DNA of 64,000 nucleotides from Elgaria multicarinata webbii (Eukaryota; Chordata; Lepidosauria; Squamata; Anguidae), in NCBI RefSeq assembly GCF_023053635.1, contig NC_086188.1, positions 4,426,454 through 4,490,453 of the forward strand. Reading direction: 5' to 3'. The translations under genes and the position numbers were made by a program. A model generated the notes under the pieces. That model saw only the letters and a program-made list of their open reading frames with translations. It was not told the origin of the DNA and ran no database searches. Shown piece after piece: positions 23,174 through 56,812 of this stretch; the first letter of the stretch is position 1, and each line of letters opens with the position of its first letter.

Positions 23174-24344
23174 CAGTGGTTCCCAATTAGCTAAGTACTA
23201 TGGACCCCTTGTTTTTCAAATGCCAAGCCATGGACCCCCTACTTTAGAAAAAATTGTTATCTCTATGGTAGAGCCTTCAGCGCGGTGGCGCCCCTCCTGT
23301 GGAATTCCCTGCCTCTGGAGGTCAGGCAGGCTCCAACCTTGTGCTCCTTTCAGCACCTCCTGAAAACATCTTTATTCCAAGAAGCCTTTCTTTAACATGC
23401 AGCCTTGGATTACTGTTATTGCTTCTTTTAAATTTTGTTTTAACTGTTTTATTCTGTTTTTATTTTCATTTTACCTTGTACACCGCTCCAAAAATTTTCA
23501 ATGGGGAGCGGTATATAAATATTCTAAATAAATAAATAAATAAAGTTACCTGTGCAAACAATTTTTTGGAGAAAATAAGTAGTCCCTAATAAGCAAAGGA
23601 TTTTAGGTATATTAAAAAACAGACCATAAAATTTGTGATATTTGTGATATTACCACGCAAAAATGACAATGATTTAGTGAGGAATATAAAGACGAATTTA
23701 ATTTTACTAACATCTAGTTTACAACTGAACAAATTATGACATGTCTAGCAGCTACTAAACCTAAATGTGATGGGAGAAATCATGCCTCTTTTTGTCCCGA
23801 ACAATCCCTTCCACATGCGGTTCAATATTTCCTACTTTTAATCTCAAATCCGAATCAACATTGAGCCGATTTCTATGCTTGTTCTTCATATAACAAAATG
23901 TCGAAAATGTTTGTTCACAAAGATCTGTGGAACAAAAAGGAACTAGATGTTTCAAAGCTTTTTCACCTAACTTCTTATAATCAGGAAAAACTTTCACCCA
24001 GAATTGGTCCGGTCTATATTCTTTGAAAAATGATTTCAATGAACCATCACAAGTCACGTCAACAAGTGCATCTCGCTCTTCCGCAGATAAGAGTTGTTAG
24101 TTGTACATCACCACATTCAAAAGGATTCCTTCTCCATGAGTTTTCAGGATTAGGTGCAGGGAAGTAATCTCTGAAGCTAGCCGCTAAATCATGCAGGTGC
24201 TCAGTGATGTTTTATTTTACTTCTAGTAGGAATTTGTCCACAGTGGACTCCAGAAATGAATGAATATGTGAATGGTGCCACGAACCCCCTGGGTGGGTTA
24301 CGCGGACCCCCTGGGGTCCACAGACCACCAATTGAGAACCACTG
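23174..24344 (-). mobile_element. hAT DNA transposon remnant, Buster-like
   Basis: Terminal inverted repeats are 'cagtggttcccaatt' (23174) and 'aattgagaaccactg' (ending 24344), bounded by a perfect 8-bp duplication 'cgctaaac' (23166-23173 and 24345-24352). A minus-strand frame at 23761 to about 24093 codes the hAT dimerisation (hATC) region: LSAEERDALVDV, then FWVKVFPDYKKLGEKALKHL, PFCSTDLCEQTFST and KHRNRLNVDSDLRLKV. This resembles ZBED5/FAM200-type transposases. The rest of the transposase is missing, and a LINE tail is inserted at about 23266-23545. Age is moderate, since the termini and target site are still clear. Confidence 0.85.
23266..23545 (+). mobile_element. L2-like LINE 3' end nested in the hAT element
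   Basis: The frame around 23299-23400 resembles the L2 endpoint (WNSLPLEVRQAPTL-like: VEFPASGGQAGSNLVLL / HLLKTSLFQEAFL in alternate frames). It is followed by an AT-rich trailer, 'ttgtacaccgctccaaaaat', 'ggggagcggtatataaat' and (AATA)n. Confidence 0.6.
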
Positions 24345-24399
24345 CGCTAAACCATGTTGCGTGTTGTCTGAACCAGGCCTATCTCTTTCTTGGTCAGTC

Positions 24400-24600
24400 A
24401 AATCCCATCAGCATATATGTTAAGGATTTCTGTCCCAGTGTGCATCACTTTACACTTGCTTACATTTAACAACAGTTCAAGCTGTAGGAGCCCTGCTCTC
24501 TTTTGTACCTGGTCAAGAGGGCAAGGCTCCTGCAGCTTGAACTGCTGTGATGAAGAGTGAATTTCACCAGGTTTTGCATGCATACAAATGACACCCTTTT
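24400..24600 (-). mobile_element. CR1/L3 LINE fragment with internal hairpin
   Basis: The minus-strand frame contains LLNVSKCKVMHTG, the conserved L3/CR1 'FNVSKCKVMH' block. Within it lies a palindrome: 'agttcaagctgtaggagccc' (24474) against 'ggctcctgcagcttgaact' (to 24542). Confidence 0.65.
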
Positions 24601-24659
24601 CTATGCAACTGTTAGATACAGGAGCCCTGTCCTCCTTTTCATAGGGTCACCGTACCTGA

Positions 24660-24840
24660 AAACGTATCCTTTTACACAGGCTTTTCCTGGACTGTAATTT
24701 ATTTTGGCTCTCTATGGCATTTTTAATTTTTAAGATTTTAAATTTATTCTGATTTGTTGTATTTTATGGTTTTAATTGTGAACTGGCTCAGAGAGTCTCA
24801 GCTACTGGGCAGTATCAAAATGTAATAAATAAATAAATAT
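24660..24840 (+). mobile_element. L2-like LINE 3' tail
   Basis: An AT-rich trailer is followed by 'gtgaactggctcagagagtc', 'actgggcagtatcaaaatg' and (AATA)n, the same design as 26430-26612 but more diverged. Confidence 0.55.
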
Positions 24841-25652
24841 TTGTCTTAAAAGCTCTCCTAGAAAATTGAGGTTTTTGTACTTTATAGCGCCTGGGGGTGG
24901 GAATTGCACAGCTCCCTCAACACCAGAGAGAGGCTCACACCAAAGGTGGTGTAAACATCTGTATTGACAGGCTCCAGAAACAGAGCCAAGGTGCTTCAGC
25001 AGGAGCCTTTCCTAGCTGCTTTTAGGCCAAGCGACAAACGCAAAGAGGCCTTTTCCCTTCTCCTCAGGAGCACGGAAGGCGGGACATGGCTACCTAGGAA
25101 GGCGATTGGTGGAACACGCTGCCATTCCAAGGCATCCTTGTGTTTCATTGGCCACTGAGAAAAAGTCCGTTTACCCCGCCCCAAAGCATTGTGGGAAGCA
25201 TGAGCCAAAGTAATATATATATAGAGAGAGAGAGAATAATTTTAATATCATGTTTCATTTCTTTTATCTTTGGTTCATTTTATCTCTTGCTGTTCCCAGC
25301 TCCTGAATCTATCTAGATGTGGAAGGGATGCAGATGTTGTAAATAAATAAATGAATAAATAAATAAGGTCTATTTGCGTACTCTCTGAGAGCAGGAATTA
25401 TTCAGAGGAGGCGTGTTTGTGTGCCCTTCACACTTAAATTTATTTTATCTTGCTTTAAAAATAAAAACCCTACCTTTCACATTGATCTTTTCAGGGAGGT
25501 CAACCTATTTCAGCACAAAGGTTTGAAATATGTCTGTGTTGGATGTTAATAACTTGAATTGTATATTCAATAATTACATTTCAAGTATTAATTAATTTAT
25601 TTATTTTGGTTAGGGGTGTGACCCAATTAAATAAATCTTAAACCATATGGGG

Positions 25653-25738
25653 TTGCATCAATTAACTACGCATACCTACTCAGAAGTAAGCCCTATTCAT
25701 TTCAATGGCACCTGGTTAACGTGTGTAGGGTAGCAACC
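25653..25738. repeat. Palindromic 'aatcctatac' element, diverged copy
   Basis: The blocks 'cctactcagaagtaagccc', 'catttcaatggcacctgg' and 'gtgtgtagggtagcaac' correspond to the copy at 9802-9890. Confidence 0.5.
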
Positions 25739-25997
25739 TAATTATTTGATCAAAGTTACGTCCAAAAGCAAATTTAAAGTAAACAAAAAACCACATTTTT
25801 TTAACATGATGCATGTATATGTCACATGGGGTACTTAGGCAAAGTAGCCCCTCTACAAAAGACATGAGAAAATGGGAGCTGCAGTTTTTATAAGTAAAAG
25901 TAAAATGTTAAAATCATGTTTTGCCTGATTAATCAGGAGCACCTTTGCATCAAGCAAAATAGTTTTAATCAGTGGATCTAATCAAAAAATCAACTCA

Positions 25998-26007
25998 GGC
26001 TGTAGCC

Positions 26008-26054
<47 letters not shown>

Positions 26055-26090
26055 TACTTCTGAGTAGACATGTTTAGAGTTGTTCTATCA
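25998..26090. repeat. (CA)n microsatellite grown inside a palindromic element
   Basis: About twenty CA units (26011-26051) replace the centre-left of a palindromic 'aatcctatac' element: 'aggctgtagccctacac' lies on one side and 'gcttacttctgagtagacatg' on the other. The element's own 'tacacac' block probably seeded the expansion. Confidence 0.7.
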
Positions 26091-26429
26091 GTATTATAGG
26101 CTTCGTTATTATCATCTTAAAATTTCACTGAAGTATGCAAAGTGCTTCATATGCATGGTCTCAGTACTCCTTACAACAACCCTGTACTTTAATAATTACA
26201 TGGTCTAGATAGAAGCTCTACTCATAATGCTTGGCTGTATCATGAATTGAGTTGAGGTCCCCCAAGAATGCCTTCTCCATCTCAGACTGTAAAATCTCAT
26301 TCTGTACCTGGCAGTCAGCATCCAGGGTGCTTTCTAGGTATATATGCAAAACATTAGTCCCTTACTCTCAATGAAACCTTAATTGATTGCTGTGAAACAA
26401 CATAAATTACAAATGGGGCAGGTCTTGAT

Positions 26430-26612
26430 TGTTTTAAATTCGTAATTTTGCATTGCTGCTGTTTTTATCTGGTTGAGCTTTTATATTGTATTTTATATTA
26501 TAGTTTTATACTGTGTTTTATACTTTGAATGTTTTTAATTTTTGTGAACCGCCCAGAGAGCTCCGATTATTGGGCGGTATAGAAATGTAATAAATAAATA
26601 AATAAAAAATAA
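26430..26612 (+). mobile_element. L2-like LINE 3' tail
   Basis: An AT-rich trailer precedes 'gtgaaccgcccagagagc', 'ttattgggcggtatag' and (AATA)n. It abuts the 5' edge of the CR1 copy that follows. Confidence 0.6.
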
Positions 26613-27588
26613 ACCCCTTACCGCAGGGCTCAGTCCTGGGCCCAGGGCTCTTCAACATTTTTATTAATGATTTGGACGAGGAGGTGCAGGGAACGCTTAT
26701 CAAATTTGCAGATGACACAAAATTAGGTGGGATAGCTAATACCCTGGAAGGCAGAAACAAATTTCAAAGTGATCTTGATAGGCTGGAGTGCTGGGCTGAA
26801 AACAACAGAATGAAATTTAATAGGGATAAATGCCAAGTTCTACATCAAGGAAATAGAAACCAAATGCACAGTTACAAGATGGGGGATACTTGGCTCAGCA
26901 ATACTACAAACAAGAAGGATCTTGGAATTGTTGTAGATCACAAGCTGAATATGAGCCAGCAGTGAGATATGGCTGCAAGAAAGGCAAATGCTATTTGGGG
27001 CAGCATTAATAGAAGTATAGCTTCCAAATCACGTGAGGTACTGGTTCCTCTCTATTCGGCCCTGGTTAGGCCTTATCTAGAGTATTGCGTCCAGTTCTGG
27101 GCTCCACAATTCAAGAAGGATGCAGACAAGCTGGACCGTGTACAGAGGAGGGCAATCAGGAGAGGTCTGGAAACAAAGCCCTATGAAGAGAGACTAAAAC
27201 AACTGGGCATGTTTAGCCTGAAAAAGAGAAGATTGAGGGGAGACATGATAGCACTCTTCAAATACTTAAAAGGTTGTCACACAGAGGAGGGCCAGGATCT
27301 CTTCTTGATCCTCCCAGAGTGCAGGACACGGAATAACGGGCTCAAGTTAAAGGAAGCCAGATTCCGGCTGGACATCAGGAAAACCTTCCTGACTGTTAGA
27401 GTAGTACGACAATGGAACCAGTTACCTAGGGAGGTGGTGGGCTCTCCCACCCTAGAGGCCTTCAAGAGGCAGCTGGACAACCATCTGTCAGGGTTGCTTT
27501 AGGGTGGATTCCTGCACTGAGCAGGGGGTTGGACTCAATGGCCATGTAGGTCCCTTCCAACTCTGCTATTCTTTGATTCTATGATCAG
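26613..27588 (+). mobile_element. CR1 LINE, 5'-truncated, relatively young
   Basis: The segment encodes the C-terminal part of the CR1 reverse transcriptase: GPGLFNIFINDLDEEVQGTL, then KFADDTKLGGIANTLEGRN with the catalytic FADD box, NRMKFNRDKCQVLH, and after a stop in the LNMSQQ region, [20 protein letters not shown] and [19 protein letters not shown]. The 3' end is 'gggttggactcaatggccat' followed by 'ccaactctgctattctttg' and 'attctatga'. It is about 975 bp of a roughly 4.5-kb element. It closely matches the shorter copies at 44252-44586 and 53121-53284, which suggests recent activity. Confidence 0.93.
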
Positions 27589-28837
27589 TTTTCAGTTGAT
27601 CATTGTGAACAATGTGACCAGTGTGCTCAAGAGAGCAACGTTTTATTGGGAAAGTACTTTTCTCTCTTTTGAGTCCATTTTTTATTGCTTCTTGCAAAGG
27701 TTTTATGTGGTGGTTTTCCCTTATACAGAGCTAAATCCTTCTGCCCTTTCTTGTTCCTGGGTGTGTATGTTTTGGCAGGGGGGTGTTTGTTGAGTTTCCA
27801 AGTGGCTCTTCACCATAATTGGTGTAGGGAATAACAATTCCCAGGAGGACACAGAATAAATCATAAGAGCATAGGCCCATCAGTACAAACATGCCAGAAT
27901 TGCAAGCCAGAAGAGAACTGTCAGAAACAGATTAATATTTTTCCCCCAGCTGGTCAACAAAAAAGCTTCTAAACACTGAGCCGGTTCTAAACTGAGCTGA
28001 GCAGAAGGTGAAGAAAAACTGGGTAAGGCACAGCCAGAAAGATCCAGTGGGTCTTACCCAAAGTGGAAGGTGGAATTGGACAATGATGTTGGAATCTCTT
28101 CAGGGGAAAACTGCCTTTAAAAAGGTTTGGTGGCTTTTCCAGGCACCTCGGAATCCCAGACATTTTTACCCTAGAATGTAACCACAATTAAGGATTCAAA
28201 TGCGCAGCATAGGAAATATAGATTTTAAAAACAGCTGCTTACATGTGCTCTTTCCAATCCTGAACGTTCAGTACAGGAAGAGGAGAAAAAGGAAGCAATC
28301 ACAATTCCCTGTGTGCGCTACATACCTCAACCTCTCTGCAAACACGGGACAAGGAAATTATATACAATCTAATTGCTTCCCATTTTATAAACATGCAATC
28401 TGCATTTTCGCTCCATCAGCAGCTGCTTTTGGTTAAAGTCCTGAAATAAGTGTAGCTGGCTGTGGCCTGCGTGAAGGCAGCACTAGTGTTGATGTTGCAC
28501 AGTGAATAGTGAAAAAAAAAAAAAGACCAGATGTGGAGAGAGAGAGAGGCACATTCTCACATCCTTCACCACCACCTACTGGTCGCTGCAGTCAAATGCA
28601 CATTCTTTATGTTGTAGAGAGACTTCAATGAATGATTTTGGGGAGGAAGCGGTAGGAATAGAGAGATGCTAAGAGGTCAAAAAGCTATTTTAATTATCAA
28701 GATAGTATCCATCACTTACATTTCATTTATACCTGGCAACAAATCTGAGGTTAACTCTTATTCCCATTTTAGAAATGGATGCCTTGATGCAAGAAAAAAT
28801 AGATGGGATAATTTGCCCCTCTGCCCAAATTCAGTCA

Positions 28838-29000
28838 GATGCTTGGTCCATCTAGCTCAGTATAGTCTCATTATTGACTGACAGCAATGGCTGTCCAGGG
28901 TTTCAGGCAGGAATATTTCCTGCCCTACCTGGAGATGCTGTGGATTGAACCCGGAACCTTCTGCAGGTGCCCCAGCACTTGGCTAAAGTCACCCCCCGCC
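28838..29000 (-). mobile_element. tRNA-derived SINE fragment
   Basis: It carries 'ttggtccatctagctcagta', 'ccagggtttcaggcagg', 'ctacctggagatgctgtgg' and 'attgaacccggaaccttctg'. On the minus strand the last block is a tRNA B-box-like 'ggttcaatcc'. Same family as 50409-50597. Confidence 0.65.
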
Positions 29001-29085
29001 CCCATGCACCAGCACCCTCCTTCTATTCCCTGGCTACTGGTATTGAAAAACATATTGCCTCAGATCCTGCGGGGAGCATATAGAC

Positions 29086-29215
29086 CAGCCTTCCTCAACC
29101 TGGGGCGCTCCAGATGTGTTGGACTACAACTCCCAGAATGCCCCAGCCAGCAGGCTGGGGCATTCTGGGAGATGCAGTCCAACACATCTGGAGCGCCCCA
29201 GGTTGAGGAAGGCTG
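29086..29215. mobile_element. Foldback hAT-type MITE with 8-bp target duplication
   Basis: Arms of about 60 bp ('cagccttcctcaacctgggg' outward to inward, inverted at 29196-29215) surround a few central bases. Perfect 8-bp duplications 'atatagac' flank it (29078-29085 and 29216-29223). Other family members are at 30904-31038, 56041-56156 and 56689-56812. Confidence 0.85.
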
Positions 29216-29289
29216 ATATAGACCCATCCTCACTAGATCCACTGATAGCCACCGCCTCCTCCATGAAATTGTTTAATCCAAATCATATG

Positions 29290-29840
29290 ATAGTGAATTC
29301 CATAATTAAACAATGCACTGTGTGAAGAAGTACTTTAGCTTCGCTGGATGACCTTGTGTCTAGTATTATAAGAAAAGCTTCTCCCTATCTACTTTCTCCA
29401 CACAACACATAATTTTATACACCTCTTATCACGTTCGCCTTTTTTCTAAACCAAAAATCCCCTAAACTGTAAACTTTCCTCATGGGGGAGCTGCTCTGAT
29501 CTCTTTTGGTTGGCTTTTTCTGCACCTTTTCCAGCTCTTTTGAGATGCAGTGACCAGACCTGTACACAATATTCCCAGTGTGGTCACACCACAGATTTAT
29601 ATAAAGACATGACTTGACATTAGCAGTTCTGTGTTAAATTCCTTTCCTAATGACCCCAACATGGAATTTACCTTTTTCACAGCAGCTGCACACTGGGTCA
29701 AAATGCTCATCAAGCTAACTTCTACAACCCTAAAGTGTGCAGTTGATTTGTTAGTTTTGCTCCCAAAATGTATCACTTTACACTTGCTTACATTGAACGG
29801 CATTTGCTATTTTAACGCCCGTTCCCTTGATTTGGAGAAA
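29290..29840 (-). mobile_element. CR1/L3 LINE fragment, old
   Basis: The minus-strand frame includes MPFNVSKCKVIHFGSKTNKS and LTQCAAAVKKVNSMLG, the conserved L3/CR1 region. The plus-strand text 'cagtgaccagacctgtacac' and 'cacaccacagatttatataa' matches the rest of the element. It is diverged. Confidence 0.75.
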
Positions 29841-30903
29841 CCTCTTTGGGGCTCTTCGCCATCCCTTTTTGTATTCTGGAATGTGGGCTTTGGCCTAGAA
29901 CATGATGCCCGTCATTACTCAAGTATCTACAATAACTCAGTACTGTACCTAGAATAAAATAATGTATTCAAAGTGCACATGAGGACTCTAGAGAGAATGA
30001 ACTCAATTATTCTAATATGCCAATGGCTTCATGGAACACACTCCATGTAAATCTTCCACACTTATAGCAGATCAAATTAGAGTTTAATCAAGAGCATCAA
30101 TAAATAAGAGCACTAAATCACCTCTGGGCACAGAGTACCTTCTACACTCTCATTTTGTGGGGACAGTGAACATGATGGTGAAGGATAACATTTAATGGAC
30201 TGATCATAACTTCTTCAAACTCGTTAGCACCTCTGGTCCAGCCTTCACCTTCGTCATGATTTGGGGATATTAAAAGGACAGAACTGCTTAACTTCAGGCT
30301 ACAGGCATTTCTGCTCTATGGGTATCTGTTTACGAAACTGCTTGCTTCATTCATTTTTTGACAATGAGCTTCCAGGCCGCACTGGGGTGTGGGGGCTTTG
30401 CAAGGCTCCAGTCCCCACAGATGTTAAGAGGTACCCTGGCAAGCCTCCAAAGGCAGGAGAGGAGGACACCAAGATCTTTTCAGAACTGCACACAAACCTA
30501 TCACATTAATGGCTTGCTTATGTACTTTGCACTTAAGCAGCTTCCAAATGGAGAAGCGTTATCCTTTTTACTCTAGCTAGAAGGAACGTGACCTGTCAGT
30601 TAAATGTTAGCATAGTTCAAGGGACTCCTTTATCGGAGGAGGGAGATCTTTGCCTGCCCCCTTCCCAAGCTCCTCTGGGGCTATGTGTCCCCCCCCACCT
30701 TAAGTTGCCCCCTTCTCCTTTGAGCTAAACGAGCAGACGATACAAAACTGGAATAAAAGCACACCTAGAGGCTATAAATACAGAGACTAAAGCAAAAAAA
30801 GAGGCAACTCTTAAAAGCAGAGCATCAAAATACACGTCACAGGTATAGTTGTTGACATGACAAACGGCAGAGATAAAAACCGAACATAACAACCCCCTAA
30901 TAC

Positions 30904-31038
30904 AACTTTCCCCAACCTAGATCCCTCCAGATGTTTTGGCCTAGAGCTCCGATCATCCCTGATTATTGGCCATGCTGGTTGTGATGATGGGAGAATTGGT
31001 CTAAAACATCTGGAAGGCACCAGATCAGCGAAGCCTGC
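30904..31038. mobile_element. Foldback MITE, diverged copy of the 29086 family
   Basis: The block 'ccccaacctagatccctcc' and 'agatgttttggcctagagct' on the left pairs imperfectly with 'ggtctaaaacatctggaagg' on the right. It lies just downstream of the PITPNB polyadenylation signal. Confidence 0.6.
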
Positions 31039-31299
31039 CTGAACAGTCCAGACTAACAAGCCTGTGTGGAGGCTGTTGCCTGAACACCAGCTGGTGGCAA
31101 GGCCAGAACGTAATGAACAGCAGCTCTTTGTGCTTGGAAGGAAGAGGAGGAGGAGGAGGAAGTCCTTTTCCAGGCAGAAGACGACCCTGCTTTTTCTATT
31201 AGCTGGTAGCTCTACACCCATTACTTCCCAGTCTACTCCGGATCAACCCCTCATGTGCCTCTCTCCCCCACACTGCAGCAGGACCCAAAGACAACAGAC

Positions 31300-32977
31300 A
31301 AGGAGTATTTTATGAGCAAATTTATTTATATTTCCTTAACGCAGTTCAGTCCAGAAACTGCAGAAGTAAACTAAGTTTTACATTCACTACAAAGTTCCCC
31401 CTCCAATGTTTTATGACTAATTCCCCTTCCCAAACCCACACAATTGATGTGTGATGTAACTTGCTGTTTGGGGCCCACGCCTGGCCCCTCCTTGGTACTG
31501 ATAGGAGCAGACTCCTGCATTGAAAGAAGCAAGCCCTTGGATTCTTGAATTAGCAACAGCCTATTATTAGCAAGTCTGTTAAAAACATTATTTATATATT
31601 TACAATGCCAATCTTCTGATCAGAGTGACAAACAAGCATCCCTGGAAAGGTCAGGCTTCAGCCCAAAGGCTTCAGATGAAGACACAGCAGCGTACATAGC
31701 CACGCTTGCCTCATCTTGCTCGCCTCTGAAGCCAGTGGAATGTTTGCCACCTAAAAAGAGAGGGTGAACAAGCTTGCCTTCATCTGAACTCAGAGCTTAG
31801 GGATTACTTGGATCCATTAATGGCCAAGAATCAGCCCATAGTACATTAGCTCCCAAAAGGCAAGCCGAACTCCCAGCATTTCAGCTTGTTTGAGGTCTTA
31901 CAAGATTTTGCTAGTGATCTACCAGACATTATGATAGTCTATATTGTACAGGATATGATCCACTTTCCTTAACTGAAGGATAACGTCTTCGGGATGCCAA
32001 TTTCTTATGACTTATTTCTAACCAGTATCAGAGAAACGATAACAGTTTAAATTTTAGGCATATAGATCTGAAAGAAAACATCCCTTTGAAGCATTTGTTT
32101 TTGAGCATGAAGAGAGCTAGTGTCAATTTTATGTCGTCATACAGTTGGGCGCAGGACAGAGCTCTTACACGGCTTCCAAAACGAAACGTTGGAAAGCGGC
32201 ATGTTCAGAAAGCAGCGCTCTTGTGATATTCGCCCCTTTCACACAGACTCAGGTTCAAAGGGCAGAACTGAGAAAGATTCATTCATGTCCCCATTCATGA
32301 TGCTTACGACTCTCAAGCCTTTTCTTCCCAACTTTAATGAAGGAACATTTCATTTTCAGTATACAAAACTCCAGTAAATTGGCCTTTTTGCAGCAGATGG
32401 ATAGTAGCTGGGCTTGTATTTCTCTCTCGAGGGCAAAAAATTTGATTCTTACTACAAGAACCGTTTCTGATTTGATTCCAAGATAGTGACAGTCCAGAAA
32501 TAAATAGCTATAAATACATTCAGAGTTCCTATTCCAAAATCATGAAGGGATAACACAAAATGAGGATATAATTGCTGATCCACATCTATTAGCATAAATG
32601 AAGACGAGGCAAGTGATAGCAGGGCAGGGGGAGAGAAAGACGATCAAGGGGAGGGGAGGGCATAAAAGAGGCATGAATTGGTCCAGCATCAACAGTCTTG
32701 AAACATACCAATTAACATCATAATTCAGCCATCTCTTCTTCCCTTCAATGTCACTAGGGAGCTTTGTTAGCTTTGGATATACACAATGAAAGCAGTTTCC
32801 TTTCTGGAAGAGTTTCAGTACCTCGGAGAAACTGTAGCAGCCCCTCAGCACAAGTGTGCACCCCCCATGTGTGTGTGCATGCATGCACAACTGTATGTGC
32901 AAAGAATCGTGCATCCACCCACACACACACACACAGGTGGATCAGCATGCCACACGTGTGACCGGACAGAGTTTTCT
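31300..32977 (-). other. PITPNB: PITPNB 3' UTR (approximate extent)
   Basis: It runs from the stop codon at 32978-32980 to the AATAAA on the minus strand at 31321-31326, about 1.7 kb, similar in size to mammalian PITPNB 3' UTRs. It is mostly single-copy and AU-rich sequence without an interspersed repeat that I recognise. The end point is inferred. Confidence 0.55.
31321..31326 (-). terminator. PITPNB: Likely PITPNB polyadenylation signal (AATAAA)
   Basis: A canonical hexamer on the minus strand is followed 40-70 bp downstream by a GT/G-rich stretch ('cagtgtggggg' on the minus strand, about 31264-31274). Cleavage would fall near 31300. Confidence 0.5.
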
Positions 32978-55515
<22,538 letters not shown>

Positions 55516-55900
55516 CTTCCCGCAGGCAGGAGCCCAACGCGCAGGCGCAACCGGCACCGCCTACCCACACGCCACCGCGCGGGACACTTCCGGCAGTTCC
55601 GCCTCACCCCCCTTACGTAAACCGGACCCAATGGCCGCACCCGGACCACCCGTCCGCAGCCTATGGGGAAGGCGCTTGGCCGGAGCCGCGGCGGCCCCGC
55701 CCCTCCACTGCGCCGCGGCGTAGCCACTCACTGGGCAGGGAGGCGGCGCCGGCCAATAGCAGCGCGCCCTGCTCTTCGGCCCCTCCCCGCCGGCGCCTCA
55801 CGGGCACGCGGCCAATCAGCGCCCGCGGCTTCGCCCCTTGAGGAGACGAGTGCCCGCCCACGCCACTCCCATAGAGAAGGCGGAAGGGCTTGCCTAGAGT
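55516..55900 (-). promoter_or_regulatory. PITPNB: PITPNB 5' UTR and CpG-island promoter
   Basis: CpG-rich sequence from about 54.8 to 55.9 kb covers exon 1. Upstream of the ATG are an NRF1-like 'cgcgcaggcgca' (about 55538-55549), an ETS site 'acttccgg' (55586-55593, CCGGAAGT on the gene strand), 'ttacgtaa' (55613-55620) and three CCAAT boxes on the plus strand (55628-55632, 55753-55757, 55812-55816). There is no TATA box. This is a housekeeping-type promoter. The start site probably lies within 100 bp of the ATG. Confidence 0.6.
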
Positions 55901-56040
55901 GACTCACAGGTGGGGGAACAGGCGCAGGGCTGGAAGCAGACTTAGAAATGTAGACGGAGCCACCTTCGGTGTGGAGAGGCGGTTTCCGAGTCCACGTGCC
56001 TACTAGGAGCTATTAAGACACCGACGGAAAGGCTAGAGCA

Positions 56041-56156
56041 GCCTTCCTCAACCTGGGGCGCTCCAGATGTGTTGGACTGCACCTCCCAGAGTTGTAGTCC
56101 AACACATCTGGGAGTTGTAGTCCAACAAATCTGGAGCGCCCCAGGTTGAGGAAGGC
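56041..56156. mobile_element. Foldback hAT-type MITE with perfect 8-bp target duplication
   Basis: The arms 'gccttcctcaacctggggcg' and 'cgccccaggttgaggaaggc' are exact inverses. An internal 'gttgtagtccaacacatctg' block is partly duplicated. Flanking duplications 'ggctagag' are identical on both sides (about 56031-56038 and 56159-56166, just outside 'cagcc' / 'ggctg'). Confidence 0.85.
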
Positions 56157-56688
56157 TGGGCTAGAGCCACCCTCCTGAGACCAGCTTCCGCCCTCCGCCC
56201 CCCCCCCCCCGCCTGCATTGGGCCACGATCGGGATCACTACCGACCTCCATCTGCGGCCCATAGAGTTATAGCAGTAGGATCACGCAGACACCGCGATTT
56301 CCTGGTGTCTTCAAGCGGTTCTTTCTTCCTCCTCCCCCTTTTCCGTGGAGGAATGCGGCGTGGGGGGAAAGCACGAAAGGAGCCCGGAATTCCGGGTCTC
56401 ATTTATAAATCTATTCGCAACCTATAGAGGACTTCCCCCACACACACCCTTTATAACCAAAGAGATGGCAAGATCTAGAGCGGCACCCCTTTGACCCATA
56501 AAACCTTGTCCTAGAGCGGCTTCCGACTCCTGCCGGTAGTGCAGCGCGCAAACTCCCGGCCTCTCCAGTGTTACACCGAACAAGGTCCCCCTCCCTGTGC
56601 TCTGGTTCCGGGGAAGGGGAGGGGGGGCGTTGAGTCGGGTTGATCCCATTCTCCCGCCCCCTTTGGCAAGCGAGGTCCTTCAGTGCAG

Positions 56689-56812
56689 CCTTTCCGAACC
56701 TGGGGGCTCTCCAGAGGTGTTGGACTACAACTCCCATAACCCCCAGTCAGCAGGCTGGGGGTTATGGGAGTTGTAGTCCAACACCTCTGGAGAGCCCCCA
56801 GGTTCGGAAGGG
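56689..56812. mobile_element. Foldback MITE with a near-perfect hairpin
   Basis: Arms of at least 51 bp ('gaacctgggggctctccaga' through 'cataacccccag') are perfect reverse complements around a centre 'tcagcagg'; one mismatch appears further out. Flanks 'cttcagtg' / 'ctttaatg' could be a decayed target duplication. Confidence 0.85.

Larger units (their letters stand above)
23148..24379. mobile_element. Palindromic MITE ('ggcctggttcagacaac' family) split by a hAT insertion
   Basis: The left piece, 23148-23173, is 'ggcctggttcagacaacacg' plus 'ctaaac'. The right piece, 24345-24379, ends 'gttgtctgaaccaggcc'. Together they flank the hAT element at 23174-24344. Related palindromes lie at 39042-39175 and 39220-39343. 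Confidence 0.75.
17680..31300. other. Intergenic interval between MN1 and PITPNB
   Basis: No host gene is recognisable here. Identified content is repeats: SINEs (19448-19671, 28838-29000), CR1/L3 LINE pieces (21620-21965, 22975-23147, 24400-24600, 26613-27588, 29290-29840), L2-like tails, MITEs and one hAT element (23174-24344). Between about 17.7 and 19.4 kb, 19.7 and 21.6 kb, 27.6 and 28.8 kb, and 29.9 and 30.9 kb I see no feature I can name. No gene is known between these two loci in mammals. Confidence 0.7.

Noticed and set aside
26672-27502. Two adjacent frames as host genes
   Set aside because: They are CR1 reverse-transcriptase pieces (FADD box, LEYCVQFW) ending in a standard CR1 3' terminus.
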